A DNA stretch of 64,000 bases from Argentina anserina (lineage: Eukaryota > Streptophyta > Magnoliopsida > Rosales > Rosaceae). The DNA lies in NCBI RefSeq assembly GCF_933775445.1, contig NC_065872.1:12834001-12898000 (forward strand), in the 5' to 3' direction. Every line of letters starts with the position of its first letter. Within the stretch, counting starts at the first letter, position 1. The notes beneath the pieces are model-generated. The model was not told where the DNA came from. It ran no database searches and saw only the letters and a list, made by a program, of their open reading frames with translations. The translations under genes were made by a program, and so were the position numbers. Positions 46,078 through 57,467 of this stretch are shown here, in pieces.

Positions 46078-48986
46078 ATGAGTAGTGTATTTAGTGAACA
46101 GAAACTTGCAGATAAGCTCTCCAAGCTCAACAGCACCCAGCAGTGTATCGAAAGTATCCTTTTTTCGATGAATTGTGAAGTTGATTGTGTATGTCATTTG
46201 CTCATATTGGCACTTGCTTGTTATTTAATCTTGTTGGTGTTTCAAAATTGGGACTTTGACTCTGTATGTAGCCTTCTTGATTTCGCTAGAATGCCGGAGC
46301 CTGTCTCTTTTAATATAGGGTTTGATTTGGAATTGCTGATATGGTAGCTGAATAAAGGAAGTTATTGAAATTTGTTGTTAATATGCTTCAGATTGGTTTA
46401 TCATTTTAGAATCTTCTAGTGGGACTTGGCTATACCCGTAGATAGGTACCTGTTGGTTTCACAGTATGAACATATTAGTTAATTTCTCAAGCTGGTTGGA
46501 TTGTAGAGTTAAGTCTTTAGATGAAACGCATGTAACTAGTTAGGAAAATGTGGTGATGTTCCTCGGTATAAACATTAATTCTTTTTTTATTGTAGTCGTG
46601 TTCCTGGGTGTTTTTCTGGGTGCTTGATGTAGATTCTGCTCTGCGAGTAATTTGCTTGAAGTTTCATTGTAAATTGAGTTGTGTAAATACTCTTGTCCAG
46701 TAATATATGTGTATCCATTGTGAAGCAATGATGTCTATTTCGATTGAAAACATGTTACTTTGACTTTATAAAAGCTCTGTCAAACTGGTGTATATCTCAT
46801 CGGAGCAAAGCAGAATTGGTTGTTACGGCATGGGAGAAACAGTTCCACAGTGCAAAGATGGTGCAAAGAGTCCCTCTTTTGTATCTTGCTAATGACATCT
46901 TACAGAACAGCAGGCGTAAGGGAAATGAATTTGTTACTGCGTTTTGGAAGGTTCTTCCAGGAGCGCTTAAAGTTATTAATGAAGAAGGTGATGACCAAGG
47001 AAAAAATGTCGTCTCTAGATTGGTAAGCTAATCCTCATCTTATGTGAGATGGACCACACAGCCATGGGTGACTTGACTAATTGAGTATGATGTTGTACTT
47101 CCGCACAATTTAGGTCCTAGTCTGTTTATCTCTTTCTATTTCCAAAAGTTGCTAACTAGATTTTGGTCATTTGACTCTCTTGAATATATTTATTATTAAT
47201 CTTCTTGCCTGCTTTTCACTGGCCCAAGAAATGATATATAGTTCTGGTGCACCAAAATCTAAGAATCTATGACAGTGGTGTACGATTTCATTTGAAGATG
47301 GCTTAACATTGTTTGCTGTCGCTTACCAATTTCTTAGGTTGGGATATGGGAGGAAAGGAGAGTATTTGGGTCTCGCACAAAAAGCCTCAAAGAGCTAATG
47401 CTTGGGGACGAAGTGCCTCCACCATTGGAGTTAAGTGGTAAAAAGCGGTTGCGTACAGTCAAAGTTTTGAAAAGAGAATCACCCTCTATCAGAACGGTGA
47501 GTACAGGGGTCACCTTTGTATTTATTTTCTCATTGATTTATTTCTTATATATTTTTTGTTTTGGACTACCACAAATAAGTGTTTTGTTCAGCTTATGCAT
47601 CCCCTACATTTTGAGAGATTTTTGAATGCTATGTTGTTTGGATATCAGAAACTGTCCACTGGAGTTGCAGCGGAGAAGATTGTATCGGCATTTAACTCGG
47701 TGATCAGTGAAAATCCAAATGAAGATGCTGAGATGAGTAAATGCAAGTCTGCGGTTCACCAAGTAAGGAAGTTGGAGAAAGATGTTGACAATGCCTGTAC
47801 TACTGGTAAACTTCTGTGTAGTTGCATGTTTGTTACTGGAATAATTGATTGGAAATTGTTTTAGCTGTGTTGCATTGCAGAATGGCATTAAAGTCTATCA
47901 GTGATTTCCAACATACTTGTCGCTTAACCTATTATTTTTCCCTCAGCAAAGGATCCAAGACGGAAAAGTTTAGCTAAAGAACTCAAAGAGGAAGAAAATG
48001 TTTTGAAGCAGTGTTTTGAAAAACTTAAATCAGTTGAAGCCAGTAGAGTAGCACTTGTATCTCAACTAAGAGAAGCTTTGCATGAACAGGTACTTTTCCA
48101 ATCGTTTCTTTGATGCTTCAATAAGGAAGTATGTATGCTTCTTGTTGCATTCTTTTTCTGATATCCTGGAATCTTTCCCAGGAATCTGAATTGGAGAAAG
48201 TTCGAACTCATATGCAGGTATGTTAATATCTTTGAAAACAGTTCTGAAGTGCTTGCATACACGAAACCATGGGTCTTTTCATCTAAGAATTGAGCAATGG
48301 ATGATCTGAGCTGCTAGTTAAATTATATTTATAACTGAGTGTAGGAGGCACAAGCACAGGCAGAAGAAGCCAGCAACATGCGGAAACGCCTAAATGATGA
48401 AGATTATATATTTAAACCATCAAGTGCTGATATGAATTCCAAAGGAGGACAAACACCTGAGATGTCAGCTGCAGCCATCGCAGCTTTGGTTGCAGACAAG
48501 CTTGCTGCATCTAGTTCCTCTCAATTTATTATGACTTCTGTCCTTTCTAGTTTTGCTGCTGAAGAGGCAAAAAATGCCGGCCTGATCAAGCCCTCCACCT
48601 CTTCCACACCAAAGGGTTCTGGCACTGATTCAATGTCTAAACCTGAAAGGTCCACTCCAGCTTCAGATCCAGTTGTTTTCATGTCAACACAGCCAACTGC
48701 TGTGCCTCCAAATCACGCATACCAGTCAGCAATGGTTCCGCAACAGCAGAATCATGTCCCAACCTCACAACCTCAGTTTCATATGCTTCAACACCCCTCG
48801 CAACAATATTTACAGCCATCAGGTGGTGTCATGGGCCAATATGGTTACGGGAATATTCCACCTTTGCCTCAAGGACCCCCGCCACATATGGTAAATCCTA
48901 TGGTGCATTTGTCTCAGCAGCCCTTGCAAATGAGCCAGCAACCATCACCAATCACGCAGCAGCAACAGATAAATTATGGTCGATAG
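46078..48986 (+). CDS. CID gene copy 2: RPRD1-like CTD-interacting protein, 486 aa
   Basis: The N-terminal CID (ENTH/VHS-like) fold binds the phosphorylated C-terminal domain of RNA polymerase II and acts in termination or 3'-end processing. Exons 46078-46153, 46775-47022, 47338-47496, 47649-47805, 47947-48089, 48182-48217 and 48345-48986 total 1461 nt. CID residues ~1-130: FSEQKLADKLSKLNSTQQCI, AELVVTAWEKQFHSAKMVQR, VPLLYLANDILQNSRRKGNE, then GIWEERRVFGSRTKSLKELM. A coiled coil (CREPT-like) covers about residues 230-300, followed by a Pro/Gln-rich tail. Compared with copy 3 the tail ends early (QQQQINYGR), losing the FRPLQPPG end. No frameshift was seen; the 5' UTR is homologous to that of copy 3. 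Confidence 0.92.
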
Positions 48987-49029
48987 TTTATTTTTATTTG
49001 TTAATTTGACTACTTAAACATTATGGTCG

Positions 49030-49384
49030 ATAATGACATAGAGCGGGATGATATACCAGTATGACTGAATTTCTATGGTTTTGAGTTAGTCTAGAACCCA
49101 TTAGGTTAAATGCTGTGCCATGATAGTCTTGGTTATTTTCTTGCAATCATCGTTACTTAAAATCGGCAACAATATCAAGACTCAAATAATTGACTTTGTT
49201 ATTGGAGTAATCTAGTGGTATAACTGACAAACGATGGATCGTAAATAGTTGAAGTAACTAGCATAGAAAAAAGAATGAGAGAAAAGAGAATAGGGAGCCG
49301 CTAACACTATTGAAGATGATAAATAAGTAATAAGTAATTTAACTAGCAGATTGAGAATGAGAGAAAAGACCCTTTGTGCTTAAA
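49030..49384. other. 3' flank of CID copy 2; nothing further recognised
   Basis: The sequence to about 49130 is similar to the 3' flank of copy 1; beyond that nothing is recognised. Confidence 0.4.
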
Positions 49385-49889
49385 AAAAAAAGGGGCAAAT
49401 TATAAAAAAAGTAACATCTCTTAACTTATATTAGAAAAAAGTCACAACTTATGAATTAATTATTAAAAAGTCATCATATTTAAGTAGAAATTATAAAAAT
49501 GTTAAATTAATTAGAAAAAAGTCACTTTAAAAATATTTTATAGACTATTTTGCCATTTCTTATTATTTTTCTTCTTTTTTTTCTTTTTTTTCTAATTTCG
49601 TCTATAACTTTCTCGTCCGGCGATAGATTTTAACAAAATTGGTACCGTTAGAAAGATCTCGCTCCCCTTTTTCATTTGATATACTACCCACTCTAAATCG
49701 ATCAACCTTACAAGGCGCAACAACCATCACAAAGGGTTGCCGCCATCAATGGCGGTGCTTCAAGCAATTCCGGCGAAACCGAAGCTCAAGGTTCTCTAAT
49801 TCCTGCTATTCTCTTCATTTGGAGCATACTTATACCAATCTCATTTGAATTTTAACAAAATTTCACATATTTCCGCATTTCCTCTCGGC

Positions 49890-50620
49890 ATGTCACAGCT
49901 CTTCTCACAGATGCTGTCACAGACGCTGTCACACCTACTATCACACCTACTGTCACAACCGCTATCACATTATCTATTTACACCCAGTGTCACAACCTCT
50001 GTCACACTACTTGTCACAACCACTATCACACTACCTATTACACTAACTGTCACACCTCCTATCACACCCACTGTCACAGACGTTGTCACAGACGCTCTCA
50101 CAACTGCTGTCACATTATCTCGGCATGTCACAGCTCCTGTCACAAACGCTGTCACAACTACTGTCACAACCGCTATCACACTATCTATTTACACTCATTG
50201 TCACAACCTCTGTCACACTACCTGTCACAACCACTATCACACTACCTATTACACTAACTGTCACACCTCCTGTCACACCTCCTATCACACCCACTGTCAC
50301 AAAACCTGTCACACTATCTATTTACACTAACGGTCACACCCACTGTCATACCTACTGTCACAATCACTGTCACACACATTGCTCTCTCCAATCGACTCCG
50401 GCTGCTCTCTCCAAGAATCTCGAGGACCTCGTCCTCCGATGTTGAGCGCTTCCAACATGTATCAAATGTGATGTCACACTCCCAACTACACTACCTATCA
50501 CACTAATTATATGTCTGTCACACGGCCTATCACACTACCTATCACACAAATATTGGTTTGTGACAGGTGGTGTGACAGGTAGTGTGATAGGTGGTGTGAC
50601 TCTCATTGTGAAAATCGATG
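49890..50620. repeat. 12-bp tandem array, unit ctgtcacaNNNN
   Basis: Dozens of units of mostly 12 bp with the fixed core TGTCACA and a variable four-base spacer (acca, actac-type, ccca). Two stretches (49970-50080 and 50175-50300) are themselves near-duplicates, so higher-order duplication has occurred. From about 50560 the core appears inverted (tgtgaca, tgtgata). Because 12 is a multiple of three, every frame stays open and yields artefactual repeats such as VTTPVTPT or LSHPLSQP. Confidence 0.93.
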
Positions 50621-51165
50621 TGACTGCTATGTTGAATTTTTGTCAGTTTCTTTACATATGGCTATGGAGAGACGCTATTTTCGGAGCTTCGTGGAGAACA
50701 GAAGGGATGAAGTCAGATTTTGTACGCCAAAAGGCACGGACATGTGGATCCAAAGCCGTCGACGACGGTCTCCGCCTCTCCAAACGCCTATCCTTCGGGA
50801 AGGATCGAGTCGCCGTGTCGCCGCCGAAGCCGCAGCCGCTCATGGACAAGTCCGTCGTCGTGGCCACCGGCTTCGCCTACCTCCCGACGTCGCCGATGGT
50901 CTACGCCGTCATATCCGACCCGACAATCGTCGACAACCCGGATATCCCGAGCTACCAGCCCCACGTCCACGGCCGCTGCGACCCGCCGGCGCTCATTCCT
51001 CTTCCGATGAACAAGGTTGACCTGGAGGTCGACTGCCACCAGGACACCGCCTTTATTCGGGTCACCGGGTCGTGGCGGGTCCACTGCGTCAAAAGCTCCA
51101 GGAGCTGCGGCTGCCGCATTGCGATTCCGATGTTGATGAATAAGGAGGAGACGGTAGCGGATTAA
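50560..51165 (+). CDS. Chimeric frame: array-derived N-terminus fused to an inter-alpha-trypsin-inhibitor heavy-chain-like fragment (201 aa)
   Basis: The open frame begins in inverted array units (MTGGVTGSVIGGVTLIVKID). From about residue 64 it becomes host-like: AVDDGLRLSKRLSFGKDRVA, FAYLPTSPMVYAVISDP, DNPDIPSYQPHVHGRCDPPA and DLEVDCHQDTAFIRVTGSWR, then CGCRIAIPM. I recognise this as the N-terminal part of plant inter-alpha-trypsin-inhibitor heavy-chain-like proteins (VIT/VWA family); the rest of that large protein is absent. The segment is far richer in GC than its surroundings and has no stops over about 410 bp. Expression and function are unknown; it may be only a captured fragment. Confidence 0.6.
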   Translation: MTGGVTGSVIGGVTLIVKIDVTAMLNFCQFLYIWLWRDAIFGASWRTEGMKSDFVRQKARTCGSKAVDDGLRLSKRLSFGKDRVAVSPPKPQPLMDKSVVVATGFAYLPTSPMVYAVISDPTIVDNPDIPSYQPHVHGRCDPPALIPLPMNKVDLEVDCHQDTAFIRVTGSWRVHCVKSSRSCGCRIAIPMLMNKEETVAD

Positions 51166-51310
51166 AACTAGTGGCAAGTCTGTAAATATAATTAACTCTG
51201 AGGGCAACGGTTTAAGAGATTTGAAAGATTGACTTTTTTATAATTTGTAAATTGCCGGTGACTTTTTTATGATTACATCACTCAAATGTGACTTTTTTGT
51301 GAAAACCAAA

Positions 51311-53340
51311 AAAAAAAAAGTTATCCGAGTAGGAAGGTTCGTTCTTCTGTGCCGATCTGTTAGTGCAATGCAAGCGATACAACTTCGGCAATTGCTTGGC
51401 TCCAGCGTCAAACTCCTCTTCACCTAAAGGCTCGTTGCGAAACCTCTATACACTTCTACCTCGCATTCCAGGTTTGATTTCCTGGTACTAATTTATAATA
51501 AACCATCTATCATGAGACCATTGTTTATCTTGAAGAGAGTAGTAGCTATAATGTTAGGGAGGGCACTAGCAAGCCCCGTAAGCCGATTGTGATTAACAAA
51601 GCTCATCTCCAGCAAAAGGAAAACATCAACTTGCTTTGATTAGTATTATGTATGCACCATGAACTCTTGTCCTATTATAAAAAAAGCTTATGACAGGATA
51701 TGTAATGATCATCTTATCTTATAATGTGTTTTTTTATGGCAAATATACTATGTTTTATAAAATTTATGTGACCCGATTAGCTATTACTCTGTTGTGATAA
51801 AGCACGGACAAGAGGTCATGAGTAAAAACTCAAAACTAGCATGCAGTATATAACTATTCTTTAAAATGAAGCTCAATTATTCAGAACTCTTGCCTATTCT
51901 ACGACTTAATCGAGCATAGTAAAAGGCAACCAACTCTCTAAACTTTCTCTTCACCCTTCACACAAGGGCATGGATCAAGATCTTTAGCTTGGAGACTTGA
52001 ATCATCTCTGATCTCAACTTCCATTACCAGCGGAATCCCCTGCAAAAAAACCCAAAAATACAACCAATTTATTGGAATGGATATTGGAGAATTCAAAATT
52101 CTCAAAAGACAGTGTTTCGATCCTTTGCAAGATTGAAACTAAAGACATAGTGCGACGGGCCTTGGGGCTGAACACTAGAGTTGCGGCGAAGCTTCCAAAT
52201 CCAATGAAACTTACCTTGTAGATCCTTGATCTTCACCGACTTAGTGGTGAGGGTTTTGGCCAAGAGGAAGGGATTTATTTAGAGCAATAGATTATCTAAA
52301 AGATCCATGAACGATACATCAATTACGCCGCCACTAGCAAGTGCCCCAGATTGGACAAAACTAGCTGTTACCACCTCAAGGCTCGGCAAGACGATCAATG
52401 GAGGGGAATGGTGTTTGTGAAGAGGGAAGAGATGTTTGTGAGAGAGCATAATAGTATAACTAGCCACTAGGTTGAATAGAGCTAGGGTTTGCAAAACCCT
52501 AACATGGGAAGCGGCTACTAGGGTTTGCATAATAGTATTCATGTGCGTGTGTTTGAATGAATAAATAAATTCTTTTTTAAAAAAGAATGAGAGTGAAAAA
52601 AAAACGAGATTTATTATATTACTAAAACATTACAAACAGAGGCCAAAAGACTTGAAACTATAAAAGACCGCTACCATACCAACGTTGGGAGGCTCTTGAC
52701 TAAAGAATTAACTTAGCTGCTTTATGAGTAACTAAAATTGGACTCTCGGAACACATGACTAAACAATGAAGTAGAACTTTGATATTTTGTAAAATAAGTT
52801 TTGATTTAAAAACTAAAAAAAAAAAATTCGATAACACAAATACTCGAGTGACAACCTTAATATCTCGGGTAACCTCATCCTCTTACTTTATGCAAGATTA
52901 TCTTAATTGTATCATATATTTTATTTGTTACTATGATATGTTATGACACCTACGCTAATGTAAAGACCTAAAACTAATTCGTGATGAATTTATACCCGGC
53001 CAAAATGTTACATTTTGCGACTTTAAATATAACTTGTTGAAGAACTTAGCTCAATGTGAAAACGTTGACATACTCAATGGGTCTAATCCTAATTAGTACA
53101 GAACACGGGACATATATATTTCACAACATCTTGGAACTCATGATCATGAAAAACCAAAATTGAGGGTAAGAAAGAAAATAAAAACTGGAGATCTATTTCT
53201 GGCCATCCTTGTACTAAGTTTAATTTGAGACCGGACATCCAAACTCGGTTGTGTTTTTCTCTTTAACCGTTTTGCGCCAAATGGCCCCTACTTAACTCAC
53301 AGCTCAAAAACCTCTTCTCTCTCTGTCTCTCTCTTCACAA
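51311..53340. other. Unassigned spacer between element A and CID copy 3
   Basis: No gene or repeat could be supported. At 51368 a short frame (MQAIQLRQLLGSSVKLLFT) followed by a splice-donor-like ccag|gtttga at 51470 might be a stray first exon, but nothing follows it. Confidence 0.35.
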
Positions 53341-53714
53341 CGTTACTGCCAGAAACCGTTTCTAGGGTTTCTCAAAACCCACCAAACCCTTCCCTCTCTT
53401 CCAAATTCTTTCACAGATTGCCATAAAGTTCTGTAATTTGTGCCACGACGTCGTTTTAGTGGGAAGTAGCTGTCAAAGTTTGAACCTTTTGCTCAATTGG
53501 GATTGTCAATTGGTGTTGTTGTAGCTGCCCATGTGCTGATTGGAGCTGGGAGGGGCTTGGTTTTAGGGTTAAAGGTTGAAAGATTTGTGGGGATTGCTGT
53601 AAAGGGTTTTTGGAGTTCAGGGTTTTGAAGGCGTAGTGTGATTTTAAGGGTATTTGTTGGTGTATTGATTGGTGATTTGAGTGGGGGAAGAAGGCATTGG
53701 TAAGGTAATAGGAT

Positions 53715-56672
53715 ATGAGTAGTGTATTTAGTGAACAGATACTTGCAGATAAGCTCTCCAAGCTCAACAGCACCCAGCAGTGTATTGAAAGTATCCTTTT
53801 TTCGAGATGTTATTTTTCGATGAATTGTCAAGTTATTTCACTTGTTTGTGTTTGTGACTTATTCTCATTGTTACTTCACTTGGTACTTGCTCTTGTGGTG
53901 TTTTGAAATTGGTTACTTTGACTCGGTATGAAGCCTTCTTGCTTCGGCTAGAATGCCAGGGTCCTGTATCTTTTGAGATAGATTTCAATTCTGAATTGCT
54001 GTTAAAGTAAGTTACTGGAAGTTATTGTTGGTGTCCTACAGATTGGTTTATCATTTAGAATTGTCTAGTTAGTGGGACTTGGCTTTACCCGTAGATAGGT
54101 ACCTGTTGGTTTTTCATAGTATGAGCATATTAGTTTCTATCTCAACCTGGTTGAATTAGTCTCTGGTGCAAGCATCATTTTTTTTGTAGTGAAGTTGTGT
54201 TGCTGTGTGTTTTGCTGAGTGCTTGATCTAGGTTCTGAATGAGTATTTTGTTTGACGTTTCTTTGCAGATTCATTTGTGTAAATTGTCTTTTTAGGAATA
54301 AACTCGTATCCATTCTGAAGCAATAATGTCCTTTTCTATATTGAAAACCTGTTACCTTGACTTTATAAAAGCTTTGTCACACTGGTGTATATTTAATCGG
54401 AGCAAAGCAGAACTAGTTGTTACGACATGGGAGAAACAGTTTCATAGTGCACAGATGGTGCAAAAAGTCCCTCTCTTGTATCTTGCTAATGACATCCTTC
54501 AGAATAGCAAGCGTAAAGGAAATGAGTTTGTTACTGAGTTTTGGAAGGTTCTCCCAAGAGCGCTTAAAGTTATTAATGAGGAAGGTGATGACCATGGAAA
54601 GAAAGTCGTCTCTAGATTGGTAAGTTTATCCTCATCTTACAGCCACTGGTGATTTAACTAATTTTGGTATTGTAATTTTGAACAGTTGAGGGTAGGGCAT
54701 ATTTCATCCAAGTCTGTTTTTCTTTCTTCCAGTAACTTGCCTGTAGATTTGGTAATCTGACCCTCTGTTGAGATATTTTGTTCTTACCTGCTTTTCACTG
54801 GCCCAAGAAATGATATATAAATGTTATGCACCAAAATCTAAGAATCTTGGACAGTCTGGTGTACGATTTCATATCAAGATGGCTTAACGTTGTTTCCTGT
54901 TGCTTACCAATTTTGTAGGTTGGGATATGGGAGGAGAGGAGAGTATTTGGGTCTCGCACAAAAAGCCTCAAAGAGCTAATGCTTGGGGAGGAAGTGCCTC
55001 CACCATTGGAATTAAGTGGCAAAAAGCGCTCACGTTCAGTCAGAGTTTTGAAAAGAGATTCGCGCTCTATCAGAACGGTGAGTACATGGGTCACCATTGT
55101 ATTTTTTTTCTCATTGATTTATTTCTTATATATATTTTGTTTTGGACTACCACAAATAAGTGTTTTATTTAACTTAGGTGTATTTAGTCCTTTTTTCTTT
55201 CTTTCTTTTCCCCTACTTATTCGAAAGATTTTAAATGCTGTGTTGTTTGTATATCAGAAACTGTCCATTGGAGGTTCAGCTGAAAAAATTGTATCGGCGT
55301 TTCACTTGGTGATCAGTGAAAATTCAATTGAAGATGCTGAGATGAGTAAATGCAAGTCTGCAGTTCACCAAGTAAGGAAGTTGGAGAAAGATGTTGACAA
55401 TGTCTGTACTACTGGTAAACTGTTGTGAACTTACATTCTTGTTGTGACTGGGTGTGATTAATTGGAATCTTTTGACAGAAGGGAGTTTAATCTTTCTGTA
55501 TTTCCAACATATTTGTCTCTTACCCATTCTTTTGCCTTCAGCAAAGGATCCAAGACGGAAAAGTTTAGCAAAAGAACTCGAGGAGGAAGAAAGTGTGTTG
55601 AAGCAGTGTTTTGAAAAACTTAAATCAGTTGAAGCAAGTAGAGTAGCACTTGTATCTCAATTAAGAGAAGCTTTGCATGAACAGGTACTTTTTCATGTCA
55701 TCTATGCTTTAATCCTTCAATAAGCAAGTATAAAACTATTAATGCTTATTCGGTTGTTGCATTCTTTTGGTGACATTGGAATCTTTTTCAGGAATCCGAA
55801 TTGGAAAACGTTCGAACTCATATGCAGGTATGTCAATCATCGTTGGAAACGGTATTCAATTGTTTGCATATATGGTTTCATCCAATGGATGATTTGAATT
55901 GCTAAGTGAATTATATTTTGACCAAATATAGGTGGCAGAAGCACAGGCAGAAGAAGCCAGCAACATGCGGAAACGGTTAAATGATGACAATTATATATTT
56001 AATCCATCGAGTGCTGATGCGAATTCCAAAGGAGGACAAACACCTAAGAAGTCGGCTGCAGCCATTGCAGCTTTGGTTGCAGACAAGCTTACTGCATCGA
56101 GTTCCTCTCAATTGATTATGACTTCTGTTCTTTCTACTTTTGCTGCTGAAGAGGCAAAGAATGCTGGACTGACCAAGCCCTCCACCTCTTCCAATTCTTT
56201 CCCATCCACACCAAAGAGTTCTGGCACTGATTCATTGTCTAAACCTGAAAGGTCCATTTCAGCTTCAGATCCCGTTATTTATATGTCAACACAGCTGACT
56301 GCTGTGCTGCCAAACCACGCATACCAATCAGCAATGGTTCCGCAACTGCAGAATCATGTCCCAACCTCACAACCTCAGTTTCATATGCTTCAAAATCCCT
56401 CCTCACAACAGTATATACAACCATCAGGTAATGTCATGCCTCAATACGTTTACGGGAATGTTCCACCTTTGCCTCTAGGACTGCCACCACCCCCACAGCA
56501 TATGGTAAGTCATGTGTTGCCTTTGTCTCAGCAGCCCTTGCAAATGAGCCAGCAACCATCACCAATCACGCAGCAGCAGCAACATATACCCTTAATTCAG
56601 CAACCTCCTAGTTTCCGGCCACTTCAGCCGCCCGGAATAGTGTATTATAGCCATCCTCATCATTCTCAATGA
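53715..56672 (+). CDS. CID gene copy 3: RPRD1-like CTD-interacting protein, 519 aa, full-length
   Basis: Same family and exon plan as copy 2: exons 53715-53790, 54372-54619, 54919-55077, 55258-55414, 55542-55684, 55792-55827 and 55932-56672, total 1560 nt. The CID contains ALSHWCIFNRSKAELVV-type sequence, VPLLYLANDILQNSKRKGNE and GIWEERRVFGSRTKSLKELM. The coiled coil includes EASRVALVSQLREALHEQ and the last exon AAAIAALVADKL. The C-terminus keeps the family ending FRPLQPPGIVYYSHPHHSQ, which copies 1 and 2 lack, so this is the best candidate for the ancestral, fully functional copy. The 5' UTR (from about 53345) is CT-rich and homologous to that of copy 2. Confidence 0.94.
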
Positions 56673-57467
56673 ATTTGAGTACTTTAGGTAGGCAGTTTTA
56701 ACCAATTTGAGCTTTGTTTTTGTTTTCAGGGAAAAATCATGAAAGTTTTGTTTAATTATGTTGGCTCCTTTTTCTGGGGTCAGCATTTAGGTCTCTTTCA
56801 AGCTTGCATCTGCTCCAAGATTATCTCTATGTTAATCATTGGATAATAACCATATAATTTTCTGAAACCAAGTTCTGGAGAATTAGTTTGAAGCCTTTTG
56901 GGGATTATCCAATATGTACTCAGAGAAATTATAAAACACATGTGAGTACTGCTTATTTTGGCTAGTTGCTGTAGGTCAGAATATGTTAGATATTTACCTC
57001 TTCCCAGGCCCTGAAGGTTACTGCTCTTCTCCAGGCATTGTACCATCCCAATATTCCCTCATTGTTTCAGCAATATTTACATTTGTTTTAACCTTTAACT
57101 ATGTATGGCGACCCTAAAACTGCTGCAGGAATATGATTCTCTGGATATGACAAAGCTCTGTGGCATGCCACGCTCAAATCAATAAGAATCTCCTGATGAC
57201 AAATTTTGCTGAATATGTTGTGCAATGGACTCAAGTCAAACCCTCAACTATCGCAAGTGCAAAGCTTGTTTAGCAGTTTTAAGTAATTCCAGATGCAGTT
57301 GTGAAGCACGCAGTTCTTTAGTATGGAACTACATTTCAGATTCGTAAAAGAAGATATTGATCAGGATACATAAAACTTGGTTTGTTTTTTTAACTTTACA
57401 CTTAGTCAATTGACAAATGATGCTTCCTTGATAATGATAATCCAAGATATAAAACCCAAGTTAGAAC
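56673..57467. other. Spacer between convergent CID copy 3 and the dehydrogenase
   Basis: Contains 3'-UTR sequence of both genes; no further feature recognised. Confidence 0.4.

Larger units (their letters stand above)
49385..51310. mobile_element. TGTCACA-array element A, carrying a captured host-gene fragment
   Basis: The left end is AT-rich with repeats of ttataaaaaagt and agaaaaaagtcac. A block shared with elements B and C follows (for example tttaacaaaattggtaccgt, with tactacccactc later), then the 12-bp array, then a GC-rich gene fragment. The right end again has AT-rich gacttttttataattt and tgacttttttgtg in inverse orientation. The layout of inverted AT-rich ends around host DNA resembles a gene-capturing (Pack-type) TIR element. 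The ends and target duplication could not be fixed exactly, so the class is inferred. Confidence 0.6.

Noticed and set aside
50000..50440. CRISPR-like regular repeat spacing
   Set aside because: The unit is only 12 bp with a 4-bp variable part, in a plant nuclear context with no cas genes. It is a tandem array, not repeats with unique spacers.
49845..50445. Long open frames encoding VTTPVTPT, LSHPLSQP or CHNHCHTH repeats, also at 60943-61617 and 62699-63303
   Set aside because: They follow from the 12-bp array, whose length is a multiple of three and which lacks stop codons. All frames and both strands are open, with no conserved protein.
51368..51470. Possible first exon of an unknown protein (MQAIQLRQLL start)
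   Set aside because: The frame stops after 19 codons and no second exon was found.
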